NCBI RefSeq assembly: GCF_030150155.1
Contig: NZ_JASLGR010000018.1
Location: 62,001-126,000 of the forward strand
DNA: 64,000 nucleotides
Reading direction: 5' to 3'
Source of the DNA: Nocardioides sp.
Lineage (GTDB): Bacteria; Actinomycetota; Actinomycetes; Propionibacteriales; Nocardioidaceae
This document shows positions 42,849 through 51,224 of the stretch, one piece after another. How positions within the stretch are numbered: the first letter of the stretch is position 1; the number at the start of each line of letters is the position of its first letter. The notes under the pieces are model-generated. The model had not been told where the DNA came from. It worked only from the letters and a program-made list of their open reading frames with translations, and made no database searches. The position numbers and the translations under genes were made by a program.

Positions 42849-45454
42849 AGCTCAACGGCCGCCAGGTCGACGCGATCCCCGCCCCCGGACAGTGCCTGCG
42901 CACGTTCCTGCGCGCCCAGGGCGACCTCGCCCCGAAGAAGGGCTGCGACGCGGGCGACTGCGGCGCGTGCTCGGTCCTGCTCGACGGCCGCGCGGTGCAC
43001 TCGTGCATCACCCCGGCGATGCGGGCGATCGACGCCGAGGTCACCACGGCCTCCGGCCTGGGCACCCCGGACGCCCTCAGTGCCCGGCAGCGCAACTTCG
43101 TCGAGGCAGCCGGCTTCCAGTGCGGCTTCTGCACCGCCGGGTACGTCGTCACCGCGACCGCCCTCGACGCCGCACCGCGCGAGGAGGAGGCCGAACGCTC
43201 GTTCAAGGGCAACCTGTGCCGCTGTACCGGCTATCGCTCGATCAAGGACGCGCTCGCGGGACGCTGCACCGTGACCCCGACGGGAGACCCCGCGGAGACC
43301 GCGGGCGGCTTCGGGCGCTCCATCGGCGCCCCGGCCGCCAAGCGGATCGTGTGCGGGGCCGAGCCGTACACCCTCGACCTGCCCGACACCGGCGTGCTGC
43401 ACGTGAAGCTGGTCCGTGCTCCGCACGCCAGCGCGGTGATCACCGCGATCGACACCCGTGCTGCCGAGGCGCTGCCCGGAGTGGTCGCGGTGCTGACCCC
43501 GGCCGACGACCTCGGCGTGCTCTACTCCACGGGGCGCCACGACAACCGGCTGGACGACCCCGACGACACCCGGCTCTTCGACGAGGTGGTCCGCTTCCAC
43601 GGCCAGCGGGTGGCGGCCGTCATCGCCGAGTCGGTCGCGATCGCGGAGCGGGCCGCGGCGCTGGTCGAGGTCACCTACGAGCTGCGGCCGGCGGTCTTCG
43701 ACCCCGAGGAGGCCCGCCGTCCCGGAGCACCGCTGCTGCACGGTGACAAGGACGCCGCGACCAGCCGGATCAGCGAGCCGGAACGGAACGTGGTGGCCAG
43801 CAACCACGGCGAGATCGGCGACGTCACCGCGGCACTGGCCAGCGCCACCCACCGGGTCAGCGGCAGCTGGCAGACCGCCCGGATCAGCCACGTCTCCCTG
43901 GAGACCCACGGGGCGCGGGCGTGGATCGAGCCCGACGGCACCCTGGTGGTGCGCTCCTCGACCCAGGTGCCGTTCCTGGTCCGTGACGAGCTGGCCCACA
44001 TCCTGGGCCGCGACCCCGCCACGATCCGGGTGATCGCCGCCCGGGTCGGCGGCGGCTTCGGCGGCAAGCAGGAGCTGCTGGTCGAGGACGTCGTGGCCGT
44101 GGCGACCCTGCGCCTGGGCCGCCCGGTGCAGCTGGAGATGACCCGGGAGGAGCAGTTCACCGCGATCCCGGTGCGGCACCCGATGCGGGTCGCGGTCGAG
44201 CTGGGTGCCGATGCCGACGGCGTGCTGAGCGCGATCTCGATCGACGTACTGTCCGACACCGGCGCCTACGGCAACCACGCTGTCGGGGTGTTGTTCCACG
44301 CCACCCACGAGTCGGTGGCGCTCTACCGAGTCGCCAACAAGCGGGTCGATGCCGAGGTGGTCTACACCAACAACCTGCCCTCGGGGGCGTTCCGCGGCTA
44401 CGGCCTGGGCCAGGTGCAGTTCGCCGTCGAGTCGGCGATGGACGACCTGGCCCGCGAGGTCGGGATCTCGCCGTGGGAGCTGCGCCGGCGCAACGTGGTC
44501 GTCCCCGGCGACGACATCGTCGCCAGCCACTCCCCCGACACCGACGTGGTCTTCGGCTCCTACGGCCTGGGCCAGTGCCTGGACCTGACCGAGACCGCGC
44601 TGGCCGAGTCCCGCGGGCCGCTTCCCGAGCGGTACGCCGGCTGGCGGGTCGGTGAGGGCATGGCGGCGACCATGATCGCGACGATGCCGCCCCGCGGGCA
44701 CTACTCCCACGCCCGGGTGACGCTGTTCCCCGACGGGACGGCCGAGGTTGCTGTGGGCACCGCGGAGTTCGGCAACGGCACCGCGACCGTGCACGTCCAG
44801 ATCGTCGCCGAGGAGCTGGGCATCGCCCCGAGCCGCGTGCGGCTGGTGGTCTCCGACACCCACACCAGCGGCTACGACACCGGTGCGTTCGGCTCGGCCG
44901 GATCGGTGGTCGCCGGGGTCGCGGTGCACCGTGCCGCGATGGAGGTCACCCGGCTGCGCGCCACCGCCTCCCCGACCGAGCCGATCACCGCCACCGGCAC
45001 CCACGACGGCTCGCTGCGCTCCCTGGCCTGGAACGTGCACGCCTTCCGGGTCGCCGTCGATCCGGCGACCGGGGAGATCGCGATCCTGGACAGCGTCCAG
45101 GCCGTCGACGCGGGCCGGGTGATCAACCCCGAGCAGCTCACCGGCCAGGTCGAGGGCGGCACCGCCCAGGCGCTGGGCACGGCCCTGCAGGAGGAGATCG
45201 TGCTGCGCGAGGGTGTCGTGCTGACCCGGACGCTGCGCAACTACCGGCTGCCGCAGATGGGGCACCTGCCGCGGACCCGGGTGCTCTTCGCCGACACCTA
45301 CGACACCACCGGTGCCCGGGGTGCGAAGTCGATGAGCGAGGCGCCGTACAACCCGGTCGCCCCGGCGCTGGCCAACGCCGTCCGGGACGCGATCGGGCGC
45401 CGTCCCTACGAGCTCCCGATGAGCCGGGACCGGGTCTGGCGGCTCATGCAGTGA
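42845..45454 (+). CDS. Xanthine dehydrogenase, fused 2Fe-2S and molybdenum subunits
   Basis: 869 residues. First cluster Cys34, 39, 42, 54 (GCDAGDCGACSV, HSC); second cluster Cys93, 96, 125, 127 (CGFCTAG, NLCRCTGYR). The Mo-cofactor domains begin about 165: RVGGGFGGKQE, SGAFRGYGLGQVQFAVES and the active-site Glu in KSMSEAPYNPVAP. It hydroxylates hypoxanthine and xanthine to urate, feeding uricase. Fe-S and Mo parts are one chain while FAD is separate, an uncommon split. The 3' end overlaps the convergent DUF1275 gene by 11 bp. Confidence 0.9.
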   Translation: MKLNGRQVDAIPAPGQCLRTFLRAQGDLAPKKGCDAGDCGACSVLLDGRAVHSCITPAMRAIDAEVTTASGLGTPDALSARQRNFVEAAGFQCGFCTAGYVVTATALDAAPREEEAERSFKGNLCRCTGYRSIKDALAGRCTVTPTGDPAETAGGFGRSIGAPAAKRIVCGAEPYTLDLPDTGVLHVKLVRAPHASAVITAIDTRAAEALPGVVAVLTPADDLGVLYSTGRHDNRLDDPDDTRLFDEVVRFHGQRVAAVIAESVAIAERAAALVEVTYELRPAVFDPEEARRPGAPLLHGDKDAATSRISEPERNVVASNHGEIGDVTAALASATHRVSGSWQTARISHVSLETHGARAWIEPDGTLVVRSSTQVPFLVRDELAHILGRDPATIRVIAARVGGGFGGKQELLVEDVVAVATLRLGRPVQLEMTREEQFTAIPVRHPMRVAVELGADADGVLSAISIDVLSDTGAYGNHAVGVLFHATHESVALYRVANKRVDAEVVYTNNLPSGAFRGYGLGQVQFAVESAMDDLAREVGISPWELRRRNVVVPGDDIVASHSPDTDVVFGSYGLGQCLDLTETALAESRGPLPERYAGWRVGEGMAATMIATMPPRGHYSHARVTLFPDGTAEVAVGTAEFGNGTATVHVQIVAEELGIAPSRVRLVVSDTHTSGYDTGAFGSAGSVVAGVAVHRAAMEVTRLRATASPTEPITATGTHDGSLRSLAWNVHAFRVAVDPATGEIAILDSVQAVDAGRVINPEQLTGQVEGGTAQALGTALQEEIVLREGVVLTRTLRNYRLPQMGHLPRTRVLFADTYDTTGARGAKSMSEAPYNPVAPALANAVRDAIGRRPYELPMSRDRVWRLMQ

Positions 45455-46130
45455 GGCGTCGGTGCCACTCGCCGACAGCGGTGGCACCGGCGATCAGCAC
45501 CCCGGCGAGCAGCAACGCCAGCCCGAGGTGGGCCTTGAGCAGTGCGGCACCGACCAGGGCGCCGAGCAGGATCAGCGCGACCGCGGCGAAGCGCCGACCC
45601 GAGCCGCCGCCCTTGCCCGACCCGAACCGGGAGTCGGCGGCCAGACCGGTCAGGGTCGAGGTGACCACGACGGTGGTGACGTCCTTGACCGCGATGTGGC
45701 GGGCCGCGGCGGCCTGCATCCCCATCGCGACGGCGGCGATCGTGGTGATGGTGACCTCCAGCGGCTTGACCGGCCGGTCGCCGTCGATCAGCAGGGTGAT
45801 CCCGAGCGCGAGCATGAGGACGGCGACCACCCCGAAGATCCCGGTGCAGATCGGGCTCCAGGCAGCACCGGAGCGGCGCAACGCCCGACCACCGAGGGCG
45901 GCTCCGACCATGAAGCCGACCAGGGCGAGCGCCGGGCCGACCACCGGAAGGCCGTTGCCACCCACGACGGCCATGCCGAGCACGACCACGTTGCCGGTCA
46001 TGTTGCCGGTGAACACCTTGTCCAGTCCGAGGTAGCCGACTGCGTCGTTGATCCCGGTGGTGAAGGTCAGCACCAGCATCAGCCACAGGTGCATGGTGGG
46101 GGCGGAGACCGCCTTGAGTCGCTCAGTCAC
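45444..46130 (-). CDS. YoaK/DUF1275 membrane protein
   Basis: 228 residues with six hydrophobic segments. DUF1275 marks: LVLTFTTGINDAVGYLGLDKVFTGNMTGNVVVLGMAV and GMQAAAARHIAVKDVTTVVVTSTLTGLAADS. Function unknown; it may be a transporter. Its start overlaps the TetR gene stop by 4 bp, so it is likely controlled by that regulator. Confidence 0.87.
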   Translation of the reverse strand: MTERLKAVSAPTMHLWLMLVLTFTTGINDAVGYLGLDKVFTGNMTGNVVVLGMAVVGGNGLPVVGPALALVGFMVGAALGGRALRRSGAAWSPICTGIFGVVAVLMLALGITLLIDGDRPVKPLEVTITTIAAVAMGMQAAAARHIAVKDVTTVVVTSTLTGLAADSRFGSGKGGGSGRRFAAVALILLGALVGAALLKAHLGLALLLAGVLIAGATAVGEWHRRLTA

Positions 46131-46684
46131 CGCTGCACTGTAGCGAGGGTTTCAGCGGCCTCGGCGAGGTCGTGCACGCCCTGTGTTAATTCCTCGGAAA
46201 CTTCGGTGGGCAGGTCCAGATAGAAGCCGAGCAGGGCCGAGTCGACCAGCGTCGTGACCCGGGCGGCACGCTCGGCCGGGGCGCCGCAGCGGACGACGTA
46301 CCGGCTCAGGGCATCGTCCCAGCGCTGGTTCACCTCGCGCGCGATCGAACGGTACGGCTCCGAGCCGATCAGTCCGGTGGCCGCGGCCTGGAGGTAGACC
46401 GAGAGGCAGCCCGACAGCGGCGGCTGCTGGTAGGCCTCCCACAGTGCCCGCACCCCGGCGGCGACCCCGTCGACGGCGGGCAGCGCCTCCAGGGCGTCGA
46501 TCGAGCGCTCCTCCGTCCGTGTCAGTACGGCGGACACCAGGCCGTCACGGGAGCCGAAGTGGTACATCAGCATCCGGTCGCTGGTCCCGATCGCGGCGGC
46601 GACCGGGCGCAGGGTCAGGCCGATCAGGCCCTCGGCCACGACGTGGTCCGTGGCCCGGTCGAGCAGATCCTCGCGACGCGTCAT
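46127..46684 (-). CDS. TetR-family regulator of the SMR and DUF1275 genes
   Basis: 185 residues. TetR helix-turn-helix: DHVVAEGLIGLTLRPVAAAIGTSDRMLMYHFGSRDGLVSAV. Divergent from an SMR efflux gene and coupled to DUF1275. The TACACT -10 box 6 nt before its ATG overlaps operator 1, so it should repress itself and the efflux gene. The ligand is probably a toxic cation or drug. Confidence 0.88.
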   Translation of the reverse strand: MTRREDLLDRATDHVVAEGLIGLTLRPVAAAIGTSDRMLMYHFGSRDGLVSAVLTRTEERSIDALEALPAVDGVAAGVRALWEAYQQPPLSGCLSVYLQAAATGLIGSEPYRSIAREVNQRWDDALSRYVVRCGAPAERAARVTTLVDSALLGFYLDLPTEVSEELTQGVHDLAEAAETLATVQR

Positions 46685-46692
46685 GGGGCGAG

Positions 46693-46734
46693 TGTAGCGA
46701 GTGCTACAGTTGCTCCGTTGTAGCGAGCGCTACA
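46693..46734. promoter_or_regulatory. Twin TetR operators between the regulator and the SMR gene
   Basis: Two near-identical palindromes, 46693-46708 (TGTAGCGAGTGCTACA) and 46719-46734 (TGTAGCGAGCGCTACA), 26 bp apart. Site 1 covers the -10 of the TetR gene; site 2 lies just before the SMR ribosome site (GGAGG). Confidence 0.88.
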
Positions 46735-46748
46735 CCTGGAGGATCGAC

Positions 46749-47075
46749 ATGTACGCAGGACTCTTGCTCGCCGGAGCCATCGCCGTGGAGGTGATGGCCA
46801 GCCTCGCCCTGCCCAAGGCCAAGGGGTTCACCGACCCGCTGTGGAGCCTGCTCGTGGTCGCCGGCTACGCAGGCGCGATCTACCTGCTCACCGTGGTGGT
46901 CAAGGACATCCCGGTCTCGGTCGCCTACGCGATCTGGGCCGGTGCGGGCACCGCCGCCACCGCCGTGCTGGCAGCGATCTTCCTCGACGAGACCCTGGAC
47001 TGGATCAAGGTCGTCTCGATCATGCTGATCATCGGCGGCGTGGTCGGTCTCAACCTCAGCGGCACCCACGCCTGA
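46749..47075 (+). CDS. Small multidrug resistance (SMR/EmrE-like) transporter
   Basis: 108 residues, four membrane segments. The essential proton/drug Glu is Glu14 (AIAVEVMASLALPKAKGF); PVSVAYAIWAGAGTAATAVLAAIFLDETLDWIKVVSIMLIIGGVVGLNL matches the SMR core. It exports cationic toxic compounds by proton exchange, or guanidinium in the Gdx subgroup. GGAGG precedes the ATG. Confidence 0.9.
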   Translation: MYAGLLLAGAIAVEVMASLALPKAKGFTDPLWSLLVVAGYAGAIYLLTVVVKDIPVSVAYAIWAGAGTAATAVLAAIFLDETLDWIKVVSIMLIIGGVVGLNLSGTHA

Positions 47076-47078
47076 GCA

Positions 47079-48761
47079 TCACAGGTCCGCGGCTGCCCCC
47101 CTGCCCGCAGCGCGACCGCTGAACAGGCACCCGCCGAGGAAGGTGCCCTCCAGTGCGTTGTAGCCCATCATCCCGCCGCCGCCGAAGCCGCTGACCTCGC
47201 CGGCCGCGTAGAGCCCCGGCAGCGGCGTGCCGTCACTGGTCAGGCAGCGTCCCGCCAGGTCGGTCTCCAGGCCGCCGAGGGTCTTACGCGAGAGCAGGTG
47301 CAGCTTCACCGCGATCAGCGGGCCGTGCTCGGGGTCGAGGATCCGGTGCGGCTTGGCCGCCCGGCTGAGCTTGTCGCCGCGGTAGTGCCGGCCGGCGTAC
47401 AGCGCCGTGACCTGAGCGTCCTTGGCGAACGGGTTGGCGATCTGCCGGTCGCGGGCCTCAAGGATCTGGCGCAGCCGGTGCTCGTCGAGCTGCGGACCGG
47501 TCGGCTCGACGTCGGCGAGCCGGTTCATCCCGGCGACCAGGTCGGCGAGCGTGTCGGCGACGACGAAGTCCTCGCCGTGCTCCATGAAGGCGTGCACCGG
47601 GTCGGGTCCCTTGCGGGCCCGCTCAAGGACGCCCTTGACCGACCTCCCGGTCATATCGGGGTTCTGCTCCGAGCCCGAGAGCGCGAACTCCTTGTCGATG
47701 ATCGACTTGGTCAGCACGAACCACGAGTAGTCGTGGCCGGTGCGGCGCAGGTGCTTGAGGGTGCCGAGGGTGTCGAAGCCGGGGAAGAACGGTGCCGGCA
47801 GCCGCTCACCGGTGGCGTCGAGCCAGATGCTCGACGGACCGGGCAGGATCCGGATGCCGTGGTCGCCCCAGATCGGGTCCCAGTTGCGAATGCCCTCGAC
47901 GTAGTGCCACATCCGGTCGCGGTTGATCACCCGGGCGCCGGTCGCCTCGGTGATCGTGATCATCCGGCCGTCGACGTGCGCCGGGACGCCGCGCACCATG
48001 CTCTTGGGCGGCTTGCCGAGCCGCTCGGGCCAGCTCTTGCGGACCAGGTCGAGGTTGCCGCCGATGCCGCCGCTGGTGACCACGATGGCCTGGGCGCGCA
48101 GCTCGAACTCGCCGACCTCGACCCGGCTGGACTCCTGCCCGCGGGCGATCCCACTGGGCTCCAGCACCGCACCGCGTACGCCGACCGCCGCACCACCCTC
48201 GATCACGACCTCGTCGACCCGGTGCCGGAAGGCGAACCTGATCCGCCCGCCCGCGACATGCTCGCGCACCCGCCGCTCGAACGGGTCCACGATGCCGGGG
48301 CCGGTCCCCCACGTGATGTGGAAGCGCGGCACGGAGTTGCCGTGCCCCTCGGCCCGACCGTCACCCCGCTCGGCCCACCCGACGATCGGGAAGACCCGGT
48401 GCCCCATCTCGCGCAGCCAGGCCCGCTTCTCCTCGTGCGCGAAGTGCACGTACGCCTCGGCCCAGCGCCGCGGCCACAGGTCGTCCTCGCGGTCGAACTG
48501 GGCACTGCCCCTCCAGTCCTGCAACGCCAGGTCGACCGAGTCGTGGATCCCCATCCGGCGCTGCTCGGGACTGTCGACGAAGAAGAGCCCGCCCAGGCTC
48601 CAGAACGCCTGCCCGCCGAGCGCCTGCTCAGGCTCCTGGTCCACCAGCAGCACCCGCTTGCCGGCGTCGGCCGCCTCGGCGGCGGCCACCAGGCCGGCCA
48701 GTCCGTGGCCGACGACGATGATGTCGGCGATCTCAGCACTACGACTCTGCGGGGCGCTCAT
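47079..48761 (-). CDS. FAD-binding dehydrogenase (FRD/KstD-like flavoprotein)
   Basis: 560 residues. Dinucleotide motif IIVVGHGLAGLVAAAEAADAGKRVLLVDQE, FAD/substrate blocks GGQAFWSLGGLFFVDSPEQRRMGI, and the C-terminal GLYAAGEVSGFGGGGMMGYNALEGTFLGGCLFSGR. It belongs to the putative FAD-binding dehydrogenase group related to ketosteroid dehydrogenase and fumarate reductase. Substrate unknown. Leaderless layout (TAGGCT, 6 nt). Its 3' end is 3 bp from the SMR gene. Confidence 0.87.
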   Translation of the reverse strand: MSAPQSRSAEIADIIVVGHGLAGLVAAAEAADAGKRVLLVDQEPEQALGGQAFWSLGGLFFVDSPEQRRMGIHDSVDLALQDWRGSAQFDREDDLWPRRWAEAYVHFAHEEKRAWLREMGHRVFPIVGWAERGDGRAEGHGNSVPRFHITWGTGPGIVDPFERRVREHVAGGRIRFAFRHRVDEVVIEGGAAVGVRGAVLEPSGIARGQESSRVEVGEFELRAQAIVVTSGGIGGNLDLVRKSWPERLGKPPKSMVRGVPAHVDGRMITITEATGARVINRDRMWHYVEGIRNWDPIWGDHGIRILPGPSSIWLDATGERLPAPFFPGFDTLGTLKHLRRTGHDYSWFVLTKSIIDKEFALSGSEQNPDMTGRSVKGVLERARKGPDPVHAFMEHGEDFVVADTLADLVAGMNRLADVEPTGPQLDEHRLRQILEARDRQIANPFAKDAQVTALYAGRHYRGDKLSRAAKPHRILDPEHGPLIAVKLHLLSRKTLGGLETDLAGRCLTSDGTPLPGLYAAGEVSGFGGGGMMGYNALEGTFLGGCLFSGRAAGRGAAADL

Positions 48762-48794
48762 GACCCGAGCCTACGGCTCCATACCGTCGGAATG

Positions 48795-49385
48795 TCAGGT
48801 GTTCGTCGAGATCCAGTAGCGCCGCTTGTCGGCCACGTCGCCGTCGTACTCGCCACCGGCACGCTCGATCGTGCGGGCCGAGGCGACGTTGTCGTGCCGG
48901 CAGGTGAGCAGCGTCTGCTCGATGCCGAGCGTGGCCGCGTGCGCGAGCAGGAGGCGCAGCGCGCGCCCGGCGTGGCCCTGTCGCCGGGCCGAGGGCCGGA
49001 TCGCGTAGCCGATGTGGCCGCCCTCGGTGCGCAGGAAGTCGGTGTCGAGCCGGTGGCGTACGGCGCCGAAGCCGAGCACCACCGTGGGCAGGCTCGGATC
49101 GATGATCCAGAAGGAGTCGCACGGCACCAGCCCGTCGGGCAGGACACCCGCGGGGTCGGCCTCCTGGCGCCCCGCGGCGAGCACCGCGTCGAGGCTGGGC
49201 AGGTCGGCGTCGAACCCCTCGACCCGCCAGGCCGGGCTGCCGTGCAGCGCGAACGCCAGCGGCTCCCCCGTCGCCACCACGTCGGACTCGAACTCCCGCA
49301 CGCAGTCCAGCCAGGACTCGGCCAGGGCCAGGTCCGGGGCGATCAGTGCGGTGCGGTCGGCCTGCGTCGGTCCGGCAGCGCTCAC
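48795..49385 (-). CDS. GNAT-family N-acetyltransferase
   Basis: 196 residues from GTG 49385, overlapping the rnhA stop by 4 bp. The acetyl-CoA region is IGYAIRPSARRQGHAGRALRLLLAHA; LLTCRHDNVASARTIERAGGEYDG completes the fold. Substrate unknown. Translationally coupled to rnhA. Confidence 0.85.
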   Translation of the reverse strand: MSAAGPTQADRTALIAPDLALAESWLDCVREFESDVVATGEPLAFALHGSPAWRVEGFDADLPSLDAVLAAGRQEADPAGVLPDGLVPCDSFWIIDPSLPTVVLGFGAVRHRLDTDFLRTEGGHIGYAIRPSARRQGHAGRALRLLLAHAATLGIEQTLLTCRHDNVASARTIERAGGEYDGDVADKRRYWISTNT

Positions 49386-49840
49386 CGCGCGCCCGGGTTC
49401 ATCGCCTGGGCCATCCCGCGGGTGGCGAGCTGGTCGGCCAGCTCGTTGTCGGCGATCCCGGCATGGCCCTTGACCCAGAACCACTCCACGGTGTGCCGCT
49501 CGCAGGCCGCCTCCAGGCGCTGCCACAGGTCGACGTTCTTCACCGGCTGCTTCGAGGCGGTCTTCCAGCCGTTGCGCTTCCAGCCCGCCAGCCACGACGT
49601 GATGCCGTTCCGGACGTAGGAGGAGTCGGTGTAGATGTGCACCTCGACGGCCCGGTTGAGGGTCTCCAGCGCCATGATCGGGGCGGTCAGCTCCATCCGG
49701 TTGTTCGTCGTCGTCTCGGACTCGCCGCCGCACATCTCGCGCACGTGGTCGCCGTACCGCAGCACCGCACCCCATCCACCCGGACCCGGATTCGGCGTGC
49801 AACCGCCGTCGGTGTGGATGATGACGCGCTGTTCAGACAT
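49382..49840 (-). CDS. rnhA: Ribonuclease HI
   Basis: 152 residues. The active-site acids are in HTDGGCTPNPGPGGWGAV (Asp10), NRMELTAPIMAL (Glu50), IYTDSSYV (Asp71) and the C-terminal NELADQLA (Asp), with the flexible His in VKGHAGIADNE. It removes RNA from RNA-DNA hybrids. Likely leaderless, sharing a 23-bp promoter region with the divergent repeat protein. Confidence 0.94.
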   Translation of the reverse strand: MSEQRVIIHTDGGCTPNPGPGGWGAVLRYGDHVREMCGGESETTTNNRMELTAPIMALETLNRAVEVHIYTDSSYVRNGITSWLAGWKRNGWKTASKQPVKNVDLWQRLEAACERHTVEWFWVKGHAGIADNELADQLATRGMAQAMNPGAR

Positions 49841-49863
49841 GAGGTCCAGCCTAGAGTTTTCTC
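49841..49863. promoter_or_regulatory. Overlapping divergent -10 hexamers of rnhA and the Ser-triplet gene
   Basis: Only 23 bp separate the two start codons. A TAGGCT hexamer on the minus strand (49848-49853) lies 7 nt from rnhA; a TAGAGT on the plus strand (49852-49857) lies 6 nt from the other gene. They share the two bases TA, so only one polymerase could bind at a time. Confidence 0.7.
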
Positions 49864-50205
49864 ATGGCCCGCTCCTCATCCCTGTGGTCGCTGCGCTCAC
49901 GCAACTCGATCCTGTCGATCTGCTCGGCCGACTCGGTCCTCTCGATCGGGTCGAGCGGGTCGTTCGCCTCCCTCGGCTCGGTGGCCTCCTTCGCCTCGAT
50001 GGGGTCGGTGGGCTCGGCGATGTCGCAGTTCTCGATCGGCTCCTTCCAGTCCCGGGGCGCGTTGCTCTCGGCCCAGTCCGACGGCGCGGTGACGTCGTGG
50101 CGGACCCGTGGACGGCGTACCGGCGTGATCACCGTCGCATCTGCGGCGGGTGTCGTCGTGGGGGCGGCGCTGTGGTGGGTCGTGGGCGAGAAGATCAGCA
50201 GGTGA
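49864..50205 (+). CDS. Serine-triplet repeat membrane protein of unknown function
   Basis: 113 residues. From Ser6 to Ser78 a serine is found at every third position (23 of 25; exceptions Ala66 and Ala75). The first residue of most triplets is hydrophobic (L, I, V, F, M) and the second is often Gly or Ala. A basic stretch (WRTRGRRTG) and one C-terminal membrane segment (VITVASAAGVVVGAALWWVV) follow. No family identified. Such regular spacing suggests a solenoid or extended repeat structure. GTGA overlap with the FUSC gene suggests a shared function in the membrane. Confidence 0.75.
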   Translation: MARSSSLWSLRSRNSILSICSADSVLSIGSSGSFASLGSVASFASMGSVGSAMSQFSIGSFQSRGALLSAQSDGAVTSWRTRGRRTGVITVASAAGVVVGAALWWVVGEKISR

Positions 50206-51224
50206 GCCGATCGTTCGGGGACCTGCCCCCCACCACCCAACGCCTGCTGAACGTCGGCCCGCACAACGGCGCCCACCGGATCGCCGGGCGTGCGATGGTC
50301 TCGATCGCGGTGCCGCTGCTCACGCTGTGGGCGACCGATCACATCTCCTGGACGATCTACGCCGCGTTCGGTGCCTTCACCTCCCTCTACGGTCGTACGA
50401 CGGTCGGCCGCGCGCGTCTGCAGCTGCAGGTCTCCTCCGGCGCCCTGATCACCGCCTCGGTCCTGATCGGAGTCCTGGTCGGGATGAGCCCGGCGCGGAC
50501 CTGGCTGGCCATCCCGATCGTCGCCGCCATCGCCGCGGTCGGTGCGGCGATCTCGACCGCGCAGCGCCAGCACCCGCCCGGTCCGCTCTTCCTGGTCTTC
50601 GCCAGTGCCGCCTGCGCCACGATCCCGTCCACGCCCAGCGACCTGGTGCCGGCGTTCGCGGTCAGCGCCGGCGCGGTGGCCGTCTCGGTAGTGGTCGGCT
50701 CGGCCGGCTGGTGGCTGCGCTCGCTGCGCGGGTGGAGCGACCCGACCCGGTTCGAGGCCTGGGACTTCTCCTCGATCCCCTACCGGCACGTGGTGCGCTG
50801 CGGCCTGGCCTGCCTGATCGCCGGCACCCTGGCCACCGCGGTCGGGATCGGTCACCCGTACTGGGCGATGGTCTCAGCGGTGGTGCCCCTGGTCGTCCCC
50901 GACATCGGCGTCCAGCTCGAACGCGGCATCCTGCGCATCGTCGGCACCGTCGGCGGTGTGCTGGTCGCGGCCTTCCTGCTCGACCTCGGCCTGCCCACCC
51001 TCGGCCTGGTCTGCTGCATCATCGCGACCCAGACCATCGGCGAGCTCCTGGTGGGCCGCAACTACGCCCTGGGCCTGCTCGCGATCACCCCGACCGCGCT
51101 GCTGATGGTCTCCCTGGCGCACCCCTCCCCGATCCACGAGCTGGTCGTGGACCGCACCGTGGAGACGATCATCGGTGTCGCCGTCGGCGTCGCCACCGGT
51201 CGTCTGGCGGTCCGCCGCGGCTGA
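50202..51224 (+). CDS. FUSC-family membrane protein
   Basis: 340 residues from GTG 50202. Two sets of hydrophobic segments; the FUSC pattern is seen in HRIAGRAMVSIAVPLLTLW...YAAFGAFTSLYGRTTVGRARLQLQVSSG and the second HPYWAMVSAVVPLVVPDIGVQLERGILRIVGTVGGV. The family includes aromatic acid exporters and fusaric-acid resistance proteins. Transported compound unknown. Confidence 0.87.
   Translation: MSRSFGDLPPTTQRLLNVGPHNGAHRIAGRAMVSIAVPLLTLWATDHISWTIYAAFGAFTSLYGRTTVGRARLQLQVSSGALITASVLIGVLVGMSPARTWLAIPIVAAIAAVGAAISTAQRQHPPGPLFLVFASAACATIPSTPSDLVPAFAVSAGAVAVSVVVGSAGWWLRSLRGWSDPTRFEAWDFSSIPYRHVVRCGLACLIAGTLATAVGIGHPYWAMVSAVVPLVVPDIGVQLERGILRIVGTVGGVLVAAFLLDLGLPTLGLVCCIIATQTIGELLVGRNYALGLLAITPTALLMVSLAHPSPIHELVVDRTVETIIGVAVGVATGRLAVRRG

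Noticed and set aside
41633..45487. A 1284-codon open frame on the minus strand
   Set aside because: Antisense to the RpiR and xanthine dehydrogenase genes, with no recognisable domain; a GC-driven shadow.
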